Shown in pieces: positions 41,189 to 49,458 of a stretch of DNA of 64,000 nucleotides; within the stretch, counting starts at the first letter, position 1, and the number at the start of each line of letters is the position of its first letter. This DNA is from Eubacterium sp. GTDB lineage: Bacteria > Bacillota > Clostridia > Oscillospirales > Ruminococcaceae. The DNA lies in NCBI GenBank assembly GCA_031271685.1, contig JAISVH010000117.1:1-64000 (forward strand). Reading direction: 5' to 3'. The notes beneath the pieces were generated by a model. It did no database searches and had not been told where the DNA came from. It saw nothing but the letters and a program-made list of their open reading frames with translations. Made by a program: the position numbers and the translations under genes.

Positions 41189-41644
41189 ATGGCAACAAAA
41201 AAACTTAAGGAAACTGTCGTATCACTTATCAACGATGTTTCCAGGCTTTTTGAATCACAAATGAGATTTGAAATGAGTAAAAATGGTATGAAAACTTCAT
41301 ATAGGCATCTGCTTCAGCCATTGGCGACGAAAGATGGAGTTACTCAACTTGATCTTGTAAAAATTTCAAGATTAAAAGCTCCGACAGTTAGCACTACTCT
41401 CAGGAATATGCAGCAAGATGGGTTGGTCTCCCGCGAAACGGACAAAGATGACGCTCGCGCGACTCGTGTGTTTCTAACCGATAAAGGCAAGGAAATAGAC
41501 AAAAAAATGAGAAACAGCAAAACAAAAGTAGAAAAGCAGTTTTTAACCTGCCTTTCGCTTGAAGAGCAGGCACAGTTATTGTCATTACTAAAAAAAATGA
41601 AGCAAAATATTGAAAAAGCGTCTTTTGCCGACCCAGAATATTAA
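41189..41644 (+). CDS. MarR-family transcriptional regulator
   Basis: 151 aa. Winged helix: LLQPLATKDGVTQLDLVKISRLKAPTVSTTLRNMQQDGLVSRETDKDDARATRVFLTDKGKEID, with the DDAR wing motif of MarR proteins. A strong GGAGG precedes the ATG. It probably binds near its own promoter; no clear palindrome was found there. Its target is unknown, but the divergent membrane protein gene (140 bp away) is a candidate. Confidence 0.92.
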   Translation: MATKKLKETVVSLINDVSRLFESQMRFEMSKNGMKTSYRHLLQPLATKDGVTQLDLVKISRLKAPTVSTTLRNMQQDGLVSRETDKDDARATRVFLTDKGKEIDKKMRNSKTKVEKQFLTCLSLEEQAQLLSLLKKMKQNIEKASFADPEY

Positions 41645-41649
41645 CAATT

Positions 41650-42192
41650 CTAATAAAGTCCGCCTATATCAGAGTTAAAATTGTCAAGCACCAACCTTAG
41701 CGCTGTAAAAGAAAGCAAATTATAAATATTATCGGGTTCCCTTGAAAACTCAAACGGTATTTCAAGGGGCTCTATTTTTTTGCCCGAAAAGGCCAAAATC
41801 TCGCGATTTAACGATAATGTTATACAATCGCCCGTATAACTTGAATAAGAAATCGTGTCACGATTTCTGCTGCCACAACTTATAACTCCCTTATTTACCT
41901 CCGAAAGCTTTGATATCTGTTCCGCGTTTTCAGAATTCGCGATTATTATGCTGCGCTCCGGATAACGGATTTCCGGAGGAATTCCGCCGGATTTCATTAT
42001 TATTATGCATTCGGACAGAGAAAGACTCTCAACACCGGGCGTGTCAAAAACTAAAAGTTCATATCCCTCACCGATCTTGCGTATACTTTGTCCTTTTATA
42101 AAAGTTATTTGATATGATTTTGAAAGTTCTTCCGTGATATGCCGCTCAATTTCACTGTCACTTTTATCGCCCACTACAATAATATTAGTCAT
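41650..42192 (-). CDS. Hypothetical protein downstream of the oxidoreductase genes
   Basis: 180 aa, soluble, not recognised. It opens with a Rossmann-like strand-helix pattern (TNIIVVGDKSDSEIERHI) without a P-loop, has YELLVFDTPGVESLSLSECIIIMKSGG, and ends NIYNLLSFTALRLVL, which faintly recalls the middle domain of Mur ligases. It begins 47 bp after the gamma-subunit gene on the same strand, so it may belong to that operon. It ends 5 bp from the convergent marR-type gene. Confidence 0.65.
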   Translation of the reverse strand: MTNIIVVGDKSDSEIERHITEELSKSYQITFIKGQSIRKIGEGYELLVFDTPGVESLSLSECIIIMKSGGIPPEIRYPERSIIIANSENAEQISKLSEVNKGVISCGSRNRDTISYSSYTGDCITLSLNREILAFSGKKIEPLEIPFEFSREPDNIYNLLSFTALRLVLDNFNSDIGGLY

Positions 42193-42239
42193 ACCCGCCT
42201 CTAATAAAAAAATTTATTATTAGAATAAGCATATCCGCG

Positions 42240-42770
42240 TTAATTATTCTTTCCAAGCTCCAACGCTTTCATATTTAGTTCAATGAGCTGCACTTTATGC
42301 AAAGGAATTGATTTCTCCATCGCTTTTTGTATATTTTCTCCAGCTGTTATATCAGTTTCATTTAAAAGCTTTCCAAGCATTATAATATTTGCCATGCCCT
42401 TCAGTCCGTTGTCCAAAGCGAGTTTTGTCGCCTGGATATAATGATAACTAATATCCTCGCGACCAACGCCGCGCTTGACTAGCGTTTCATCAATTATGGC
42501 AATTCCACCTGTCTTAACTGTTCCTATAAACTTGTCATAACTAGGCTGATTCATCACAAAAAGCACATCCGGCTTTAAAACCATAGGCGAACCTATATGA
42601 TCATCGTCAATACAAACCGAACAGTTGCAGGTACCACCACGCATTGCCGGCCCATATGAAGGCAGCCAACTAACTTCTTTTCCGTCTAAAAGGGCAAAAT
42701 ACGCAAGAAGTTTTCCGGCAAAAAGTATGCCCTGACCGCCAAATCCGGCCAATAAAATTTCTTTCGTCAT
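42240..42770 (-). CDS. 2-oxoacid:ferredoxin oxidoreductase, gamma subunit
   Basis: 176 aa. MTKEILLAGFGGQGILFAGKLLAYFALLDGKEVSWLPSYGPAMRGGTCNCSVCI is the POR/KOR gamma domain. It overlaps the beta-subunit gene by 4 bp. The subunit works in the complex that oxidatively decarboxylates 2-oxoacids to acyl-CoA with reduction of ferredoxin. Confidence 0.95.
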   Translation of the reverse strand: MTKEILLAGFGGQGILFAGKLLAYFALLDGKEVSWLPSYGPAMRGGTCNCSVCIDDDHIGSPMVLKPDVLFVMNQPSYDKFIGTVKTGGIAIIDETLVKRGVGREDISYHYIQATKLALDNGLKGMANIIMLGKLLNETDITAGENIQKAMEKSIPLHKVQLIELNMKALELGKNN

Positions 42771-43507
42771 CTCACAGCTCCCTCTTTATAAATTCCAAGC
42801 GGATAATAAGGAATCATCTCAGATTTTAACCGCTCCAAAGCTTTTACCGGCGACATCCCCCAATTGGTTGGACAGGTAGATAAAACCTCTATTAACGAAA
42901 ATCCCTGCATATTTTTTTGAAACTCAAATCCCTTTCTTATCGCTTTTTTTGCGTTATTTATGCTCTTGGGGTCAACTACCGCCACCCTTTCTGCCAACGC
43001 CACTCCATCTATCTTTGACAATATCTCACACATCCTGAGCGGAAAGCCCTCAACCGCGGTATTGCGTCCATAAGGAGTGGTCTGTGTCACTTGCCCCGGC
43101 AATGTCGTGGGTGCCATTTGCCCACCGGTCATTCCATAGGTAGTGTTGTTAACAAATACCACCGTTATATTTTCACCTCTCGTCGCGGCGTGAATAGTCT
43201 CGGCTGTGCCTATTGCGGCAAGATCTCCGTCCCCCTGATAAGTAAACACAAATTTACCGGGATTAGCTCTTTTTACTCCCGTAGCCACCGCCGGAGAGCG
43301 CCCATGAGAGGCTTCCATCATATCACAGTTAAAATAATTATAAGCCAGCACAGAACAACCCACAGGACAAATCCCGATAGTATCCCCCTCTATGTTCATT
43401 TCATCTATAACCTCAGCTACCAACCTGTGGATAATACCATGAGTGCATCCGGGACAATAGTGAGTAACTACGTCAGCCAACGCGTGCGGCCTTCTAAAAT
43501 CCGGCAT
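42767..43507 (-). CDS. 2-oxoacid:ferredoxin oxidoreductase, beta (TPP-binding) subunit
   Basis: 246 aa. CPGCTHGIIHRLVAEVIDE, GDGDLAAIGTAETIHAATRGENITVVFVNNTTYGMTGGQMAPTT contain the TPP/Mg motif (GDGD...NN). Short beta subunits like this, without ferredoxin domains, pair with separate ferredoxin subunits as in KOR/VOR enzymes. It starts one base after the alpha-subunit stop. Confidence 0.95.
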   Translation of the reverse strand: MPDFRRPHALADVVTHYCPGCTHGIIHRLVAEVIDEMNIEGDTIGICPVGCSVLAYNYFNCDMMEASHGRSPAVATGVKRANPGKFVFTYQGDGDLAAIGTAETIHAATRGENITVVFVNNTTYGMTGGQMAPTTLPGQVTQTTPYGRNTAVEGFPLRMCEILSKIDGVALAERVAVVDPKSINNAKKAIRKGFEFQKNMQGFSLIEVLSTCPTNWGMSPVKALERLKSEMIPYYPLGIYKEGAVR

Positions 43508-43508
43508 A

Positions 43509-44588
43509 TCAACATCCCCCTCCCGTCATCTCTTTAATTTTTTCAAGTATATCCGCCGGATCGGGGATAACTCCTCCCGTCCTCCCATAAAATTCAACCG
43601 GAATTTTACACTCTAAAGCCAGCCTGACATCATCTTTCATTTGTCCCATAGACATTTCAACCACCAAAACCTTCTTCGCGTTTTTCGACGCTTCGACGAT
43701 TTCATTTTTTGGAAAAGGCCATAGTGTTATCGGCCTTAAGCAACCCGCCCTGATACCCTGCTCCCTGGCCCGGCGAACGGCTGATTTAGCAATGCGTGCC
43801 GTTGACCCATAAGCTATAACTAAAATTTCAGAGTCTTCCGTTTCATAATTCTCAGCTAACGTGTGTTTTCCCTCTATCTCCTTATAGCGTTTGAACCGCT
43901 CGACTACCTTGTTTTCCAATTCATCTGCCTGAAGATATAGAGAATTTATAATATTCTTTTCACGCTTATTGCCATGTCCGTTAGCCGCCCAAGCCGGAGC
44001 TGCGCCGGCAGTATCATCTCCTTGCGCCGAATTAGCTTCTCCGAAACTCACCGGTTCCATCATTTGGCCCAAAAGCCCGTCTGACAGAACGACAGCGGGC
44101 ATGCGATACAAATCGGCCATATCAAAAGCCTTAGTGGTTAAATCAGCCATCTCTTGCACCGACCCGGGCGCGTAAACTAATACTTTAAAATCACCATGAC
44201 CCAACGCTTTAGTAACTTGGTTATAGTCCGACTGCGCCGGCTGTATTCCGCCCAACCCCGGACCGCCGCGCTGCACGTTTACAATAACACAAGGCAAATC
44301 AGCCCCGGCTATGTATGAGATGCCTTCGGTTTTAAGCGATATCCCCGGTGACGACGAACTCGTCATGCAGCGCACCCCGCTGCCCGCACAGCCATAAACC
44401 ATGTTTATAGCTGCGATCTCGCTTTCAGCCTGTAAAAAAACACCGCCAATCTTAGGTATACGCTTTGACAGATAAGCGGATATTTCAGTCTGCGGGGTAA
44501 TGGGATACCCGAAAAAACATTTGCATCCAGCTCTTACCGCCGCCTCCGCCAACGCTTCGTTCCCCTTCATTAAACTTCTTTCATTCAT
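43509..44588 (-). CDS. vorB: 2-oxoacid:ferredoxin oxidoreductase, alpha subunit (VorB type)
   Basis: 359 aa. LMKGNEALAEAAVRAGCKCFFGYPITPQTEISAYLSKR, QAESEIAAINMVYGCAGSGVRCMTSSSSPGISLK and QRGGPGLGGIQPAQSDYNQ match the VorB/KorA group that uses 2-oxoisovalerate or 2-oxoglutarate. The substrate cannot be fixed from sequence. A Gly/Ala-rich insertion (EANSAQGDDTAGAAPAWAANG) sits near residue 185-205. The start overlaps the ferredoxin gene stop by 8 bp. Confidence 0.93.
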   Translation of the reverse strand: MNERSLMKGNEALAEAAVRAGCKCFFGYPITPQTEISAYLSKRIPKIGGVFLQAESEIAAINMVYGCAGSGVRCMTSSSSPGISLKTEGISYIAGADLPCVIVNVQRGGPGLGGIQPAQSDYNQVTKALGHGDFKVLVYAPGSVQEMADLTTKAFDMADLYRMPAVVLSDGLLGQMMEPVSFGEANSAQGDDTAGAAPAWAANGHGNKREKNIINSLYLQADELENKVVERFKRYKEIEGKHTLAENYETEDSEILVIAYGSTARIAKSAVRRAREQGIRAGCLRPITLWPFPKNEIVEASKNAKKVLVVEMSMGQMKDDVRLALECKIPVEFYGRTGGVIPDPADILEKIKEMTGGGC

Positions 44589-44805
44589 ATTTTTTACCTC
44601 CGCCGGAATTAATTGTAATGGCGCAATCCGGACAAATAATAGCGCACATGGCGCAGGCTATACAGCTGTCCTGATCAATACAGATAGAAGTATAAAAACC
44701 TTCTTTGTTCAACTTTTCACTTTGCATCTCAACGATTTTTTTCGGACAGGCAGTAGTGCAAAGAGCGCAGCCCTTACAGCGGTCAAAATCAACCGTCATT
44801 TTCAT
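44581..44805 (-). CDS. 4Fe-4S ferredoxin (delta subunit of the oxidoreductase)
   Basis: 74 aa from the ATG at 44805 (MKMTVDFDRCKGCALCTTAC), with GGAG 11 bases upstream. The 35 extra residues in the track ORF come from family A repeat sequence and are not real. Two cluster motifs: CKGCALCTTACP and CIACAMCAIICP. It passes electrons from the TPP centre to free ferredoxin. First of the four subunit genes. Confidence 0.93.
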   Translation of the reverse strand: MKMTVDFDRCKGCALCTTACPKKIVEMQSEKLNKEGFYTSICIDQDSCIACAMCAIICPDCAITINSGGGKKYE

Positions 44806-44820
44806 AATTGCTTTTTCTCC

Positions 44821-44923
44821 TTCAAATATCTGCGGCAAAGCCGCTTCCAATGTTTTAACAATCGTCAGCGGGGGATTAAAAATCCCCCGCCGCCTAAGAG
44901 GCGAGGTCATAAACGCGGTTATA
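44821..44923 (+). repeat. Family A repeat, full length, inside the operon
   Basis: 103 bp, TTCAAATATCTGCGGCAAAG to AACGCGGTTATA, with a perfect GGGGGATT/AATCCCCC inner hairpin. Its left end abuts the ferredoxin ribosome binding site; its right end is next to the stop of the ATPase gene. Confidence 0.9.
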
Positions 44924-44925
44924 AG

Positions 44926-45576
44926 CTAATATTGCTTTATTAAAATATCTATCGGAAAAATACCCTTTTCCCCTATGTCACCGCATAAATCACGCCTCAC
45001 AGCAATAAACTTTACCTTAAGACAGGAAAGCTTTGCCACTTCGGCGGCATATCTTAAAGAGTCTTTTATAATTTGTGCGTTAGTTTCGCTGCCTAAATTC
45101 GTATTATTAACAATGCCGGTACATTTAAGGCCGCTTGCCGCTTCGATTTCCCGCATAAGACAGAGCGCTTCGCCAGGAGCTTTTATAAGATAACGGCAGC
45201 GATTGATCACATACAGCATCTCAACGTCAAATGTTCCGAATTTTTTTAAAAGCTCAAACCTCCCAAGCGCGAAAGCGCCTGAGTCGTCGCCGCCTACGTC
45301 TATAATAACGTTGTCATATGTCGCTCCGTCAAGTCCAATGGTTAGCGACGGCACATCCAGTGTGCTGTTCGCGTAACGTGAAGATAAAAGGGATATCCCA
45401 TTTTTAAAAAACAGTTCCTTAAAGTCTGCCGCGCGAAAATAAGGATTGACAATATCCAAATCGGCGACCGCGCATTTTTTCCCGGCAGCGGCTAAATATA
45501 AAGCTATGTTTGCCGACAGATTGGTCTTTCCGCTTCCGTAATGCCCGGTAACAATAACGATTTTTTTGAATTCCAT
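44926..45576 (-). CDS. MinD/CobQ-like P-loop ATPase
   Basis: 216 aa. VTGHYGSGKTNLSANIALYLA is a P-loop in the SIMIBI class; ADLDIVNPYFRAADF is the switch region; VIIDVGGDDSGA is Walker B-like; NNTNLG fits a guanine/adenine recognition loop. The start overlaps the ftsH stop by one base. Located directly upstream of the oxidoreductase genes, it may help cluster or cofactor assembly for them; this is inference from position. Confidence 0.82.
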   Translation of the reverse strand: MEFKKIVIVTGHYGSGKTNLSANIALYLAAAGKKCAVADLDIVNPYFRAADFKELFFKNGISLLSSRYANSTLDVPSLTIGLDGATYDNVIIDVGGDDSGAFALGRFELLKKFGTFDVEMLYVINRCRYLIKAPGEALCLMREIEAASGLKCTGIVNNTNLGSETNAQIIKDSLRYAAEVAKLSCLKVKFIAVRRDLCGDIGEKGIFPIDILIKQY

Positions 45577-47504
45577 TATTGTCCGTCTTTTGGGGGTCTT
45601 GAAGACTCGTCTAATTCCTCTTTAGCTTCTTTCTTCAGCTCGTTGTCTTCAATAGTCTCGTACTCGCCTTTCATAAGCTTGTCGAAATCTTCACCGTCAA
45701 CTTTTTCGTGTTCAAGTAAAAATTCGGCTATAAGATGAAGTTTTTCTAAATTTTCGGCAAGAATGTCCTTGGCTCTTTCATATCCGGTCTCAACAAGCTC
45801 ATGTATCTCAACGTCAATTTCAGCGGCTACATTCTCAGAATAATTTCGTCCCTGAGAATAATCTCTACCCAAAAAGACTTCCTGATTTTCATGTCCGTAT
45901 ACTATAGGTCCCAGTTTCTCAGAAAAGCCGTAGCGTGTTACCATATTGCGTGCAATATTAGTTGCGCGCTGGATATCATTTGAGGCTCCGGTCGAAATAT
46001 CATCCAAAATTAACTTTTCCGACACACGACCTCCCAACAGAACAACGATATCCTCTTCAAACTCACGCTTGGTTTTATAGCTTTTGTCATGCTCAGGAAG
46101 AGAGAGCGTATAACCTCCTGCCATTCCTCTGGGAATTATAGACACCTGATGCACTTTGTCTTGAGTAGGACAAAAAAAGGTACAAATCGCATGCCCCGCC
46201 TCATGATATGCCGTTAATTTCTTTTCTTTTTCCGTAACTACCTTAGAGCGCTTTTCAGGTCCGGCGATAACTTTAACTGTAGCTTCTTCTATATCCTTCT
46301 CCGTAATTGCGCGGCGGTTGGCGCGTGCCGCTAGCAAAGCGGCTTCGTTAACAAGATTTTCAAGATCGGCTCCGGTAAATCCGGCGGTGGTTTTTGCAAT
46401 AGTCTGAAGGCTCACGTCAGGCCCCAAACTTTTGTTGCGAGTATGAACTTTTAATATATCCTCTCTGCCTTTTATATCAGGATAATTTACAACAATCTGG
46501 CGATCGAAGCGGCCGGGTCGCAAAAGAGCCGGATCCAAAATGTCCCTGCGGTTTGTAGCCGCTATGATAATTACTCCGGCATTGTCCGAAAATCCGTCCA
46601 TCTCCACCAACAGTTGGTTAAGGGTCTGCTCGCGCTCGTCATGCCCGCCGCCAAGCCCCGCTCCTCTGTGCCGCCCCACGGCATCTATCTCATCAATAAA
46701 AATTATAGAAGGAGTATGTTTTTTAGCTTGCTCAAACAAATCTCTAACCCGAGAAGCACCCACGCCAACAAACATCTCTACGAAGTCTGAGCCGGAAATA
46801 GAGAAAAAAGGCACGTTCGCCTCCCCCGCGACAGCCTTGGCAAGCAAAGTCTTACCGGTGCCGGGCGGACCGACCAACAGCACTCCTTTTGGCACCCGAG
46901 CGCCGATTTCCTGATACTTCTTAGGATTTTTCATAAAATCAACGATTTCGGCAAGTTCCTCTTTTTCCTCATCCGCCCCGGCGACATCACTAAAAGTGAC
47001 TTTTCTTCCGCTGTCGGGCTGATTTTTTGTATTCGCCCTCGAAAATTGCGACATCTTTCCGCCGCCGGTCGTTTGTCGCATAATAAAATAGCCCATGCCT
47101 ACCACCAAAACTATCATTAAAAGATAAGGCAAAATAGTGGTAAGGAACGTATTGTCTGCAATCGGTTCATAGTCAAATTTTAATTCTTCGTTCGGATACT
47201 TTTCTTTATACGTCTTGCGGTAATTTTCAGTGTTGTCAACAACATCCGTGAGAAACAACGAAACATTAGGTACGATATACTCATGCACCGTGCTGTCGCT
47301 TCGCAGCCTATAGGTCAGCTTTCCATTACCTAAATTGAGATTGTATTCGCTAACGTTCAAGTCGTCGAATTCTCCGATAACCTCAGAATAACTTTTTGGA
47401 GGGATAGACATGCTCCCCAAAACATTCATTACCGACACAAACCCTACAATCAAAATAATTATTATTACTACATATATAAGTATATCCCTATTTCTGTTCT
47501 TCAT
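45576..47504 (-). CDS. ftsH: ATP-dependent zinc metalloprotease FtsH
   Basis: 642 aa. Two membrane helices (about 8-30 and 125-145) flank an extracytoplasmic domain. The AAA+ domain has [30 protein letters not shown] and the SRH arginines [20 protein letters not shown]. The protease domain has HEAGH. The acidic tail ends [13 protein letters not shown]. It degrades misfolded membrane proteins. The order hpt-ftsH is the classic Firmicutes arrangement. Confidence 0.97.
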   Translation of the reverse strand: MKNRNRDILIYVVIIIILIVGFVSVMNVLGSMSIPPKSYSEVIGEFDDLNVSEYNLNLGNGKLTYRLRSDSTVHEYIVPNVSLFLTDVVDNTENYRKTYKEKYPNEELKFDYEPIADNTFLTTILPYLLMIVLVVGMGYFIMRQTTGGGKMSQFSRANTKNQPDSGRKVTFSDVAGADEEKEELAEIVDFMKNPKKYQEIGARVPKGVLLVGPPGTGKTLLAKAVAGEANVPFFSISGSDFVEMFVGVGASRVRDLFEQAKKHTPSIIFIDEIDAVGRHRGAGLGGGHDEREQTLNQLLVEMDGFSDNAGVIIIAATNRRDILDPALLRPGRFDRQIVVNYPDIKGREDILKVHTRNKSLGPDVSLQTIAKTTAGFTGADLENLVNEAALLAARANRRAITEKDIEEATVKVIAGPEKRSKVVTEKEKKLTAYHEAGHAICTFFCPTQDKVHQVSIIPRGMAGGYTLSLPEHDKSYKTKREFEEDIVVLLGGRVSEKLILDDISTGASNDIQRATNIARNMVTRYGFSEKLGPIVYGHENQEVFLGRDYSQGRNYSENVAAEIDVEIHELVETGYERAKDILAENLEKLHLIAEFLLEHEKVDGEDFDKLMKGEYETIEDNELKKEAKEELDESSRPPKDGQ

Positions 47505-47525
47505 TTTTTCCCCTTTCCAGCAGTC

Positions 47526-48065
47526 CTATTTTATATAAATCTCTTTTTTTAACACTCCTATATACGGTAAGCCGCGGTATTTCTCCGCGTAATCCAATCC
47601 ATATCCTACAATAAACTCGTTTTCCGCATCAAAACATTTATAGTCGGGCGCAACCCCGCCTCCCCGTCCGGTATTTTTATCTATCAACACGGCATATTTA
47701 AGCGATTTTGGTTTCCTGGCTTTCAACAGCTCGTCAAGGCCAAAAAGCGTTTTGCCGCTATCTATTATGTCTTCAACAATTATAACGTCCCTGTCTCTTA
47801 TATCGCTGCCTATATCCTTTATTATCTCAACGCTGCCGGAACTCTCATGACTTGACCCATAGGATTCGGCAATCAAAAAATCAATCTCTAGCGAAAGCGT
47901 GACAGCCCTTATCAAATCGCTGAAAAATATGACCGACCCTTTTAAAACGCAAACAAACAAGGGCTTTTTCCCCTTGTAATCCTCTGAGATTTTTTTGCCC
48001 AACGCGCTAACGGCCTTAAAAATATCATCAACGCTGAACAATATCCTGTCAATATCCTTATGCAT
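47526..48065 (-). CDS. hpt: Hypoxanthine phosphoribosyltransferase
   Basis: 179 aa. PRPP-binding motif VIIVEDIIDSGKTL, substrate region LFVCVLKGSVIFFSDL and C-terminal FIVGYGLDYAEKYRGLPYIGVLK. It salvages hypoxanthine/guanine to IMP/GMP. First gene of the hpt-ftsH unit. Its 5' leader contains a short family B repeat. Confidence 0.96.
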   Translation of the reverse strand: MHKDIDRILFSVDDIFKAVSALGKKISEDYKGKKPLFVCVLKGSVIFFSDLIRAVTLSLEIDFLIAESYGSSHESSGSVEIIKDIGSDIRDRDVIIVEDIIDSGKTLFGLDELLKARKPKSLKYAVLIDKNTGRGGGVAPDYKCFDAENEFIVGYGLDYAEKYRGLPYIGVLKKEIYIK

Positions 48066-48086
48066 AATAACATCTACCTCATAACT

Positions 48087-48151
48087 TAAGGCAATACCGC
48101 ACAGCTCTGGCGCGCAAAGCCGTTAAGCGTGAGTTGTGCGGTCTTGCCCTA
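48087..48151 (+). repeat. Family B repeat, short form, in the hpt leader
   Basis: 65 bp, TAAGGCAATACCGCACAG ... GTTGTGCGGTCTTGCCCTA, terminal inverted repeats of about 18 bp. The -10 of the hpt promoter is only four bases beyond its right end, so the whole element is transcribed as the leader. Confidence 0.88.
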
Positions 48152-48154
48152 ATG

Positions 48155-48183
48155 ATTATATCATAAAATTATTAAAAAATCAA
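48155..48183 (-). promoter_or_regulatory. Promoter of hpt-ftsH
   Basis: Minus strand TTGATT (48178-48183), 17-bp spacer, TATAAT (48155-48160). The start lies near the edge of the B repeat. Confidence 0.85.
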
Positions 48184-48238
48184 GGATTGTAAAATAAATT
48201 AACTTTAAAATAAACTAAAAAATTCTTGGCTTGTTTTC

Positions 48239-48321
48239 CAAACATCTACGGCGTAGTCTCTTCCGGTATTTTTACTATACGTCAGCGAGAGATTGAAAAT
48301 CACCCGCTGACGTATAGTAAA
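48239..48321 (+). repeat. Decayed family A repeat with a strong palindrome
   Basis: Begins CCAAACATCTACGGCGTAGT. The A-type middle is enclosed in a 17-bp perfect inverted repeat TTTACTATACGTCAGCG / CGCTGACGTATAGTAAA (48271-48321). Confidence 0.6.
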
Positions 48322-48349
48322 TTATTACCCCCTCACCCAACACTCGACA

Positions 48350-48486
48350 ATTATTACGTGTCTTCTTACCGCCGAATCGCTTTGATTTTCCATCAAACAT
48401 CGACGGATATTTGCGGCAAAATTGCCTAGTTTGACAAAAAATCCGGCTGCATGCTTTTCACGCCAGAACTGTGCGGTATAGCCTTA
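48350..48486 (+). repeat. Family B repeat, long form, supplies the tilS stop
   Basis: Left end unclear (about 48350). Core CGGCAAAATTGCCTAGTTTGAC; right end CTGTGCGGTATAGCCTTA. The minus-strand TTAAGGC gives the TAA of tilS (48484-48486). Confidence 0.75.
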
Positions 48487-49458
48487 ATCTTTTTTCCTAT
48501 AACTTTGCTTCTGCCGCTCCAAATAAAAAAAACCTTTTTTAACTATTGCGAAAACGTCTTTTTTTATGTTTATTTTTCCTCTGCCATCTGCTAAAATATC
48601 TCTTATGCCGTATATCAAAAGCTTTGAGGGAGATATGTTATTTTGGCTTAAAATAATAGCTATTATACGGTTTAAAACCGGAGACGGCACCGTGTTTAAA
48701 ATTTCCGCGCTGTATTTATCATTTTCGTTTGCCTTACTCAATGTTTCCGCGGCAAACCCCGCGATAAACTCCTCATCCCGCCTTAGCTCATCAGTCATAC
48801 GGTTAACGGCGTCTAAAACCGCCGGATTTATGCCCCGAAGCAAAGGAATAATATTGTTGCGTATACGATTTCTCGTATACTCGTCTAGCAGATTTGTTGA
48901 ATCGGTCACATATTCTAAATTATTTTCACGGCAATATTGCTCAACCTCCGCTCTCCCGCAAAATATTAACGGACGGATAATATTTCCCCTCACCGGAGGT
49001 ATGCCGCAAAGTCCTTTAAGCGCGCTGCCGCGGACAAGGTTAAACAATACCGTCTCCGCATTGTCATCCGCCGTGTGCGCGGTCGCGATTTTTCCTCCGC
49101 TAATTAAAACTGCTTCATCAAAAAAAGAATACCGCTCATTCCGGGCGATTTCTTCTATGCTTTGATGCTTTTGCTTTAAAGCCGCCACATCCGATGACTT
49201 TACAGTCAGCGGAACGTTATATTCTTCGCATAAATGCCGCACGAACCTCTCGTCTCGCTCGCTTTCTTCTCCCCTTAGCTTATGGTTTAAATGACAGGCC
49301 TTAACGACTAATCCTAAGCCTGTGCAAAGTCGTTTCAACGCATGAAGGAGTGAAACGCTGTCAGCTCCGCCCGAAAGCGCTACCGTAACAGCCCCTCCCC
49401 TTTCCAAGCCTTCAAGCATAGAATACGATGAAACGGCGCGTTCAATATTCGCTAACAT
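48484..49458 (-). CDS. tilS: tRNA(Ile)-lysidine synthase, short form
   Basis: 324 aa from the ATG at 49458 (GGCGGAG seven bases upstream), overlapping dnaB by 17 bp. PP-loop VTVALSGGADSVSLLHALKRL, RNERYSFFDE, HTADDNAETVLFNLVRGSALKGL and TDSTNLLDEYTRNRIRNNIIPLL are conserved. The middle domain is present. The C-terminal TilS_C domain, which brings most Firmicute enzymes to about 450 aa, is missing; the reading frame ends at the terminal bases of a family B repeat. It modifies C34 of tRNA-Ile(CAU) and is normally essential, so it must work in this short form (as in Aquifex). Confidence 0.93.
   Translation of the reverse strand: MLANIERAVSSYSMLEGLERGGAVTVALSGGADSVSLLHALKRLCTGLGLVVKACHLNHKLRGEESERDERFVRHLCEEYNVPLTVKSSDVAALKQKHQSIEEIARNERYSFFDEAVLISGGKIATAHTADDNAETVLFNLVRGSALKGLCGIPPVRGNIIRPLIFCGRAEVEQYCRENNLEYVTDSTNLLDEYTRNRIRNNIIPLLRGINPAVLDAVNRMTDELRRDEEFIAGFAAETLSKANENDKYSAEILNTVPSPVLNRIIAIILSQNNISPSKLLIYGIRDILADGRGKINIKKDVFAIVKKGFFYLERQKQSYRKKD

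Noticed and set aside
44500-44943. 147-aa plus-strand ORF over the ferredoxin gene
   Set aside because: Antisense shadow of the ferredoxin gene and of the adjacent A repeat.
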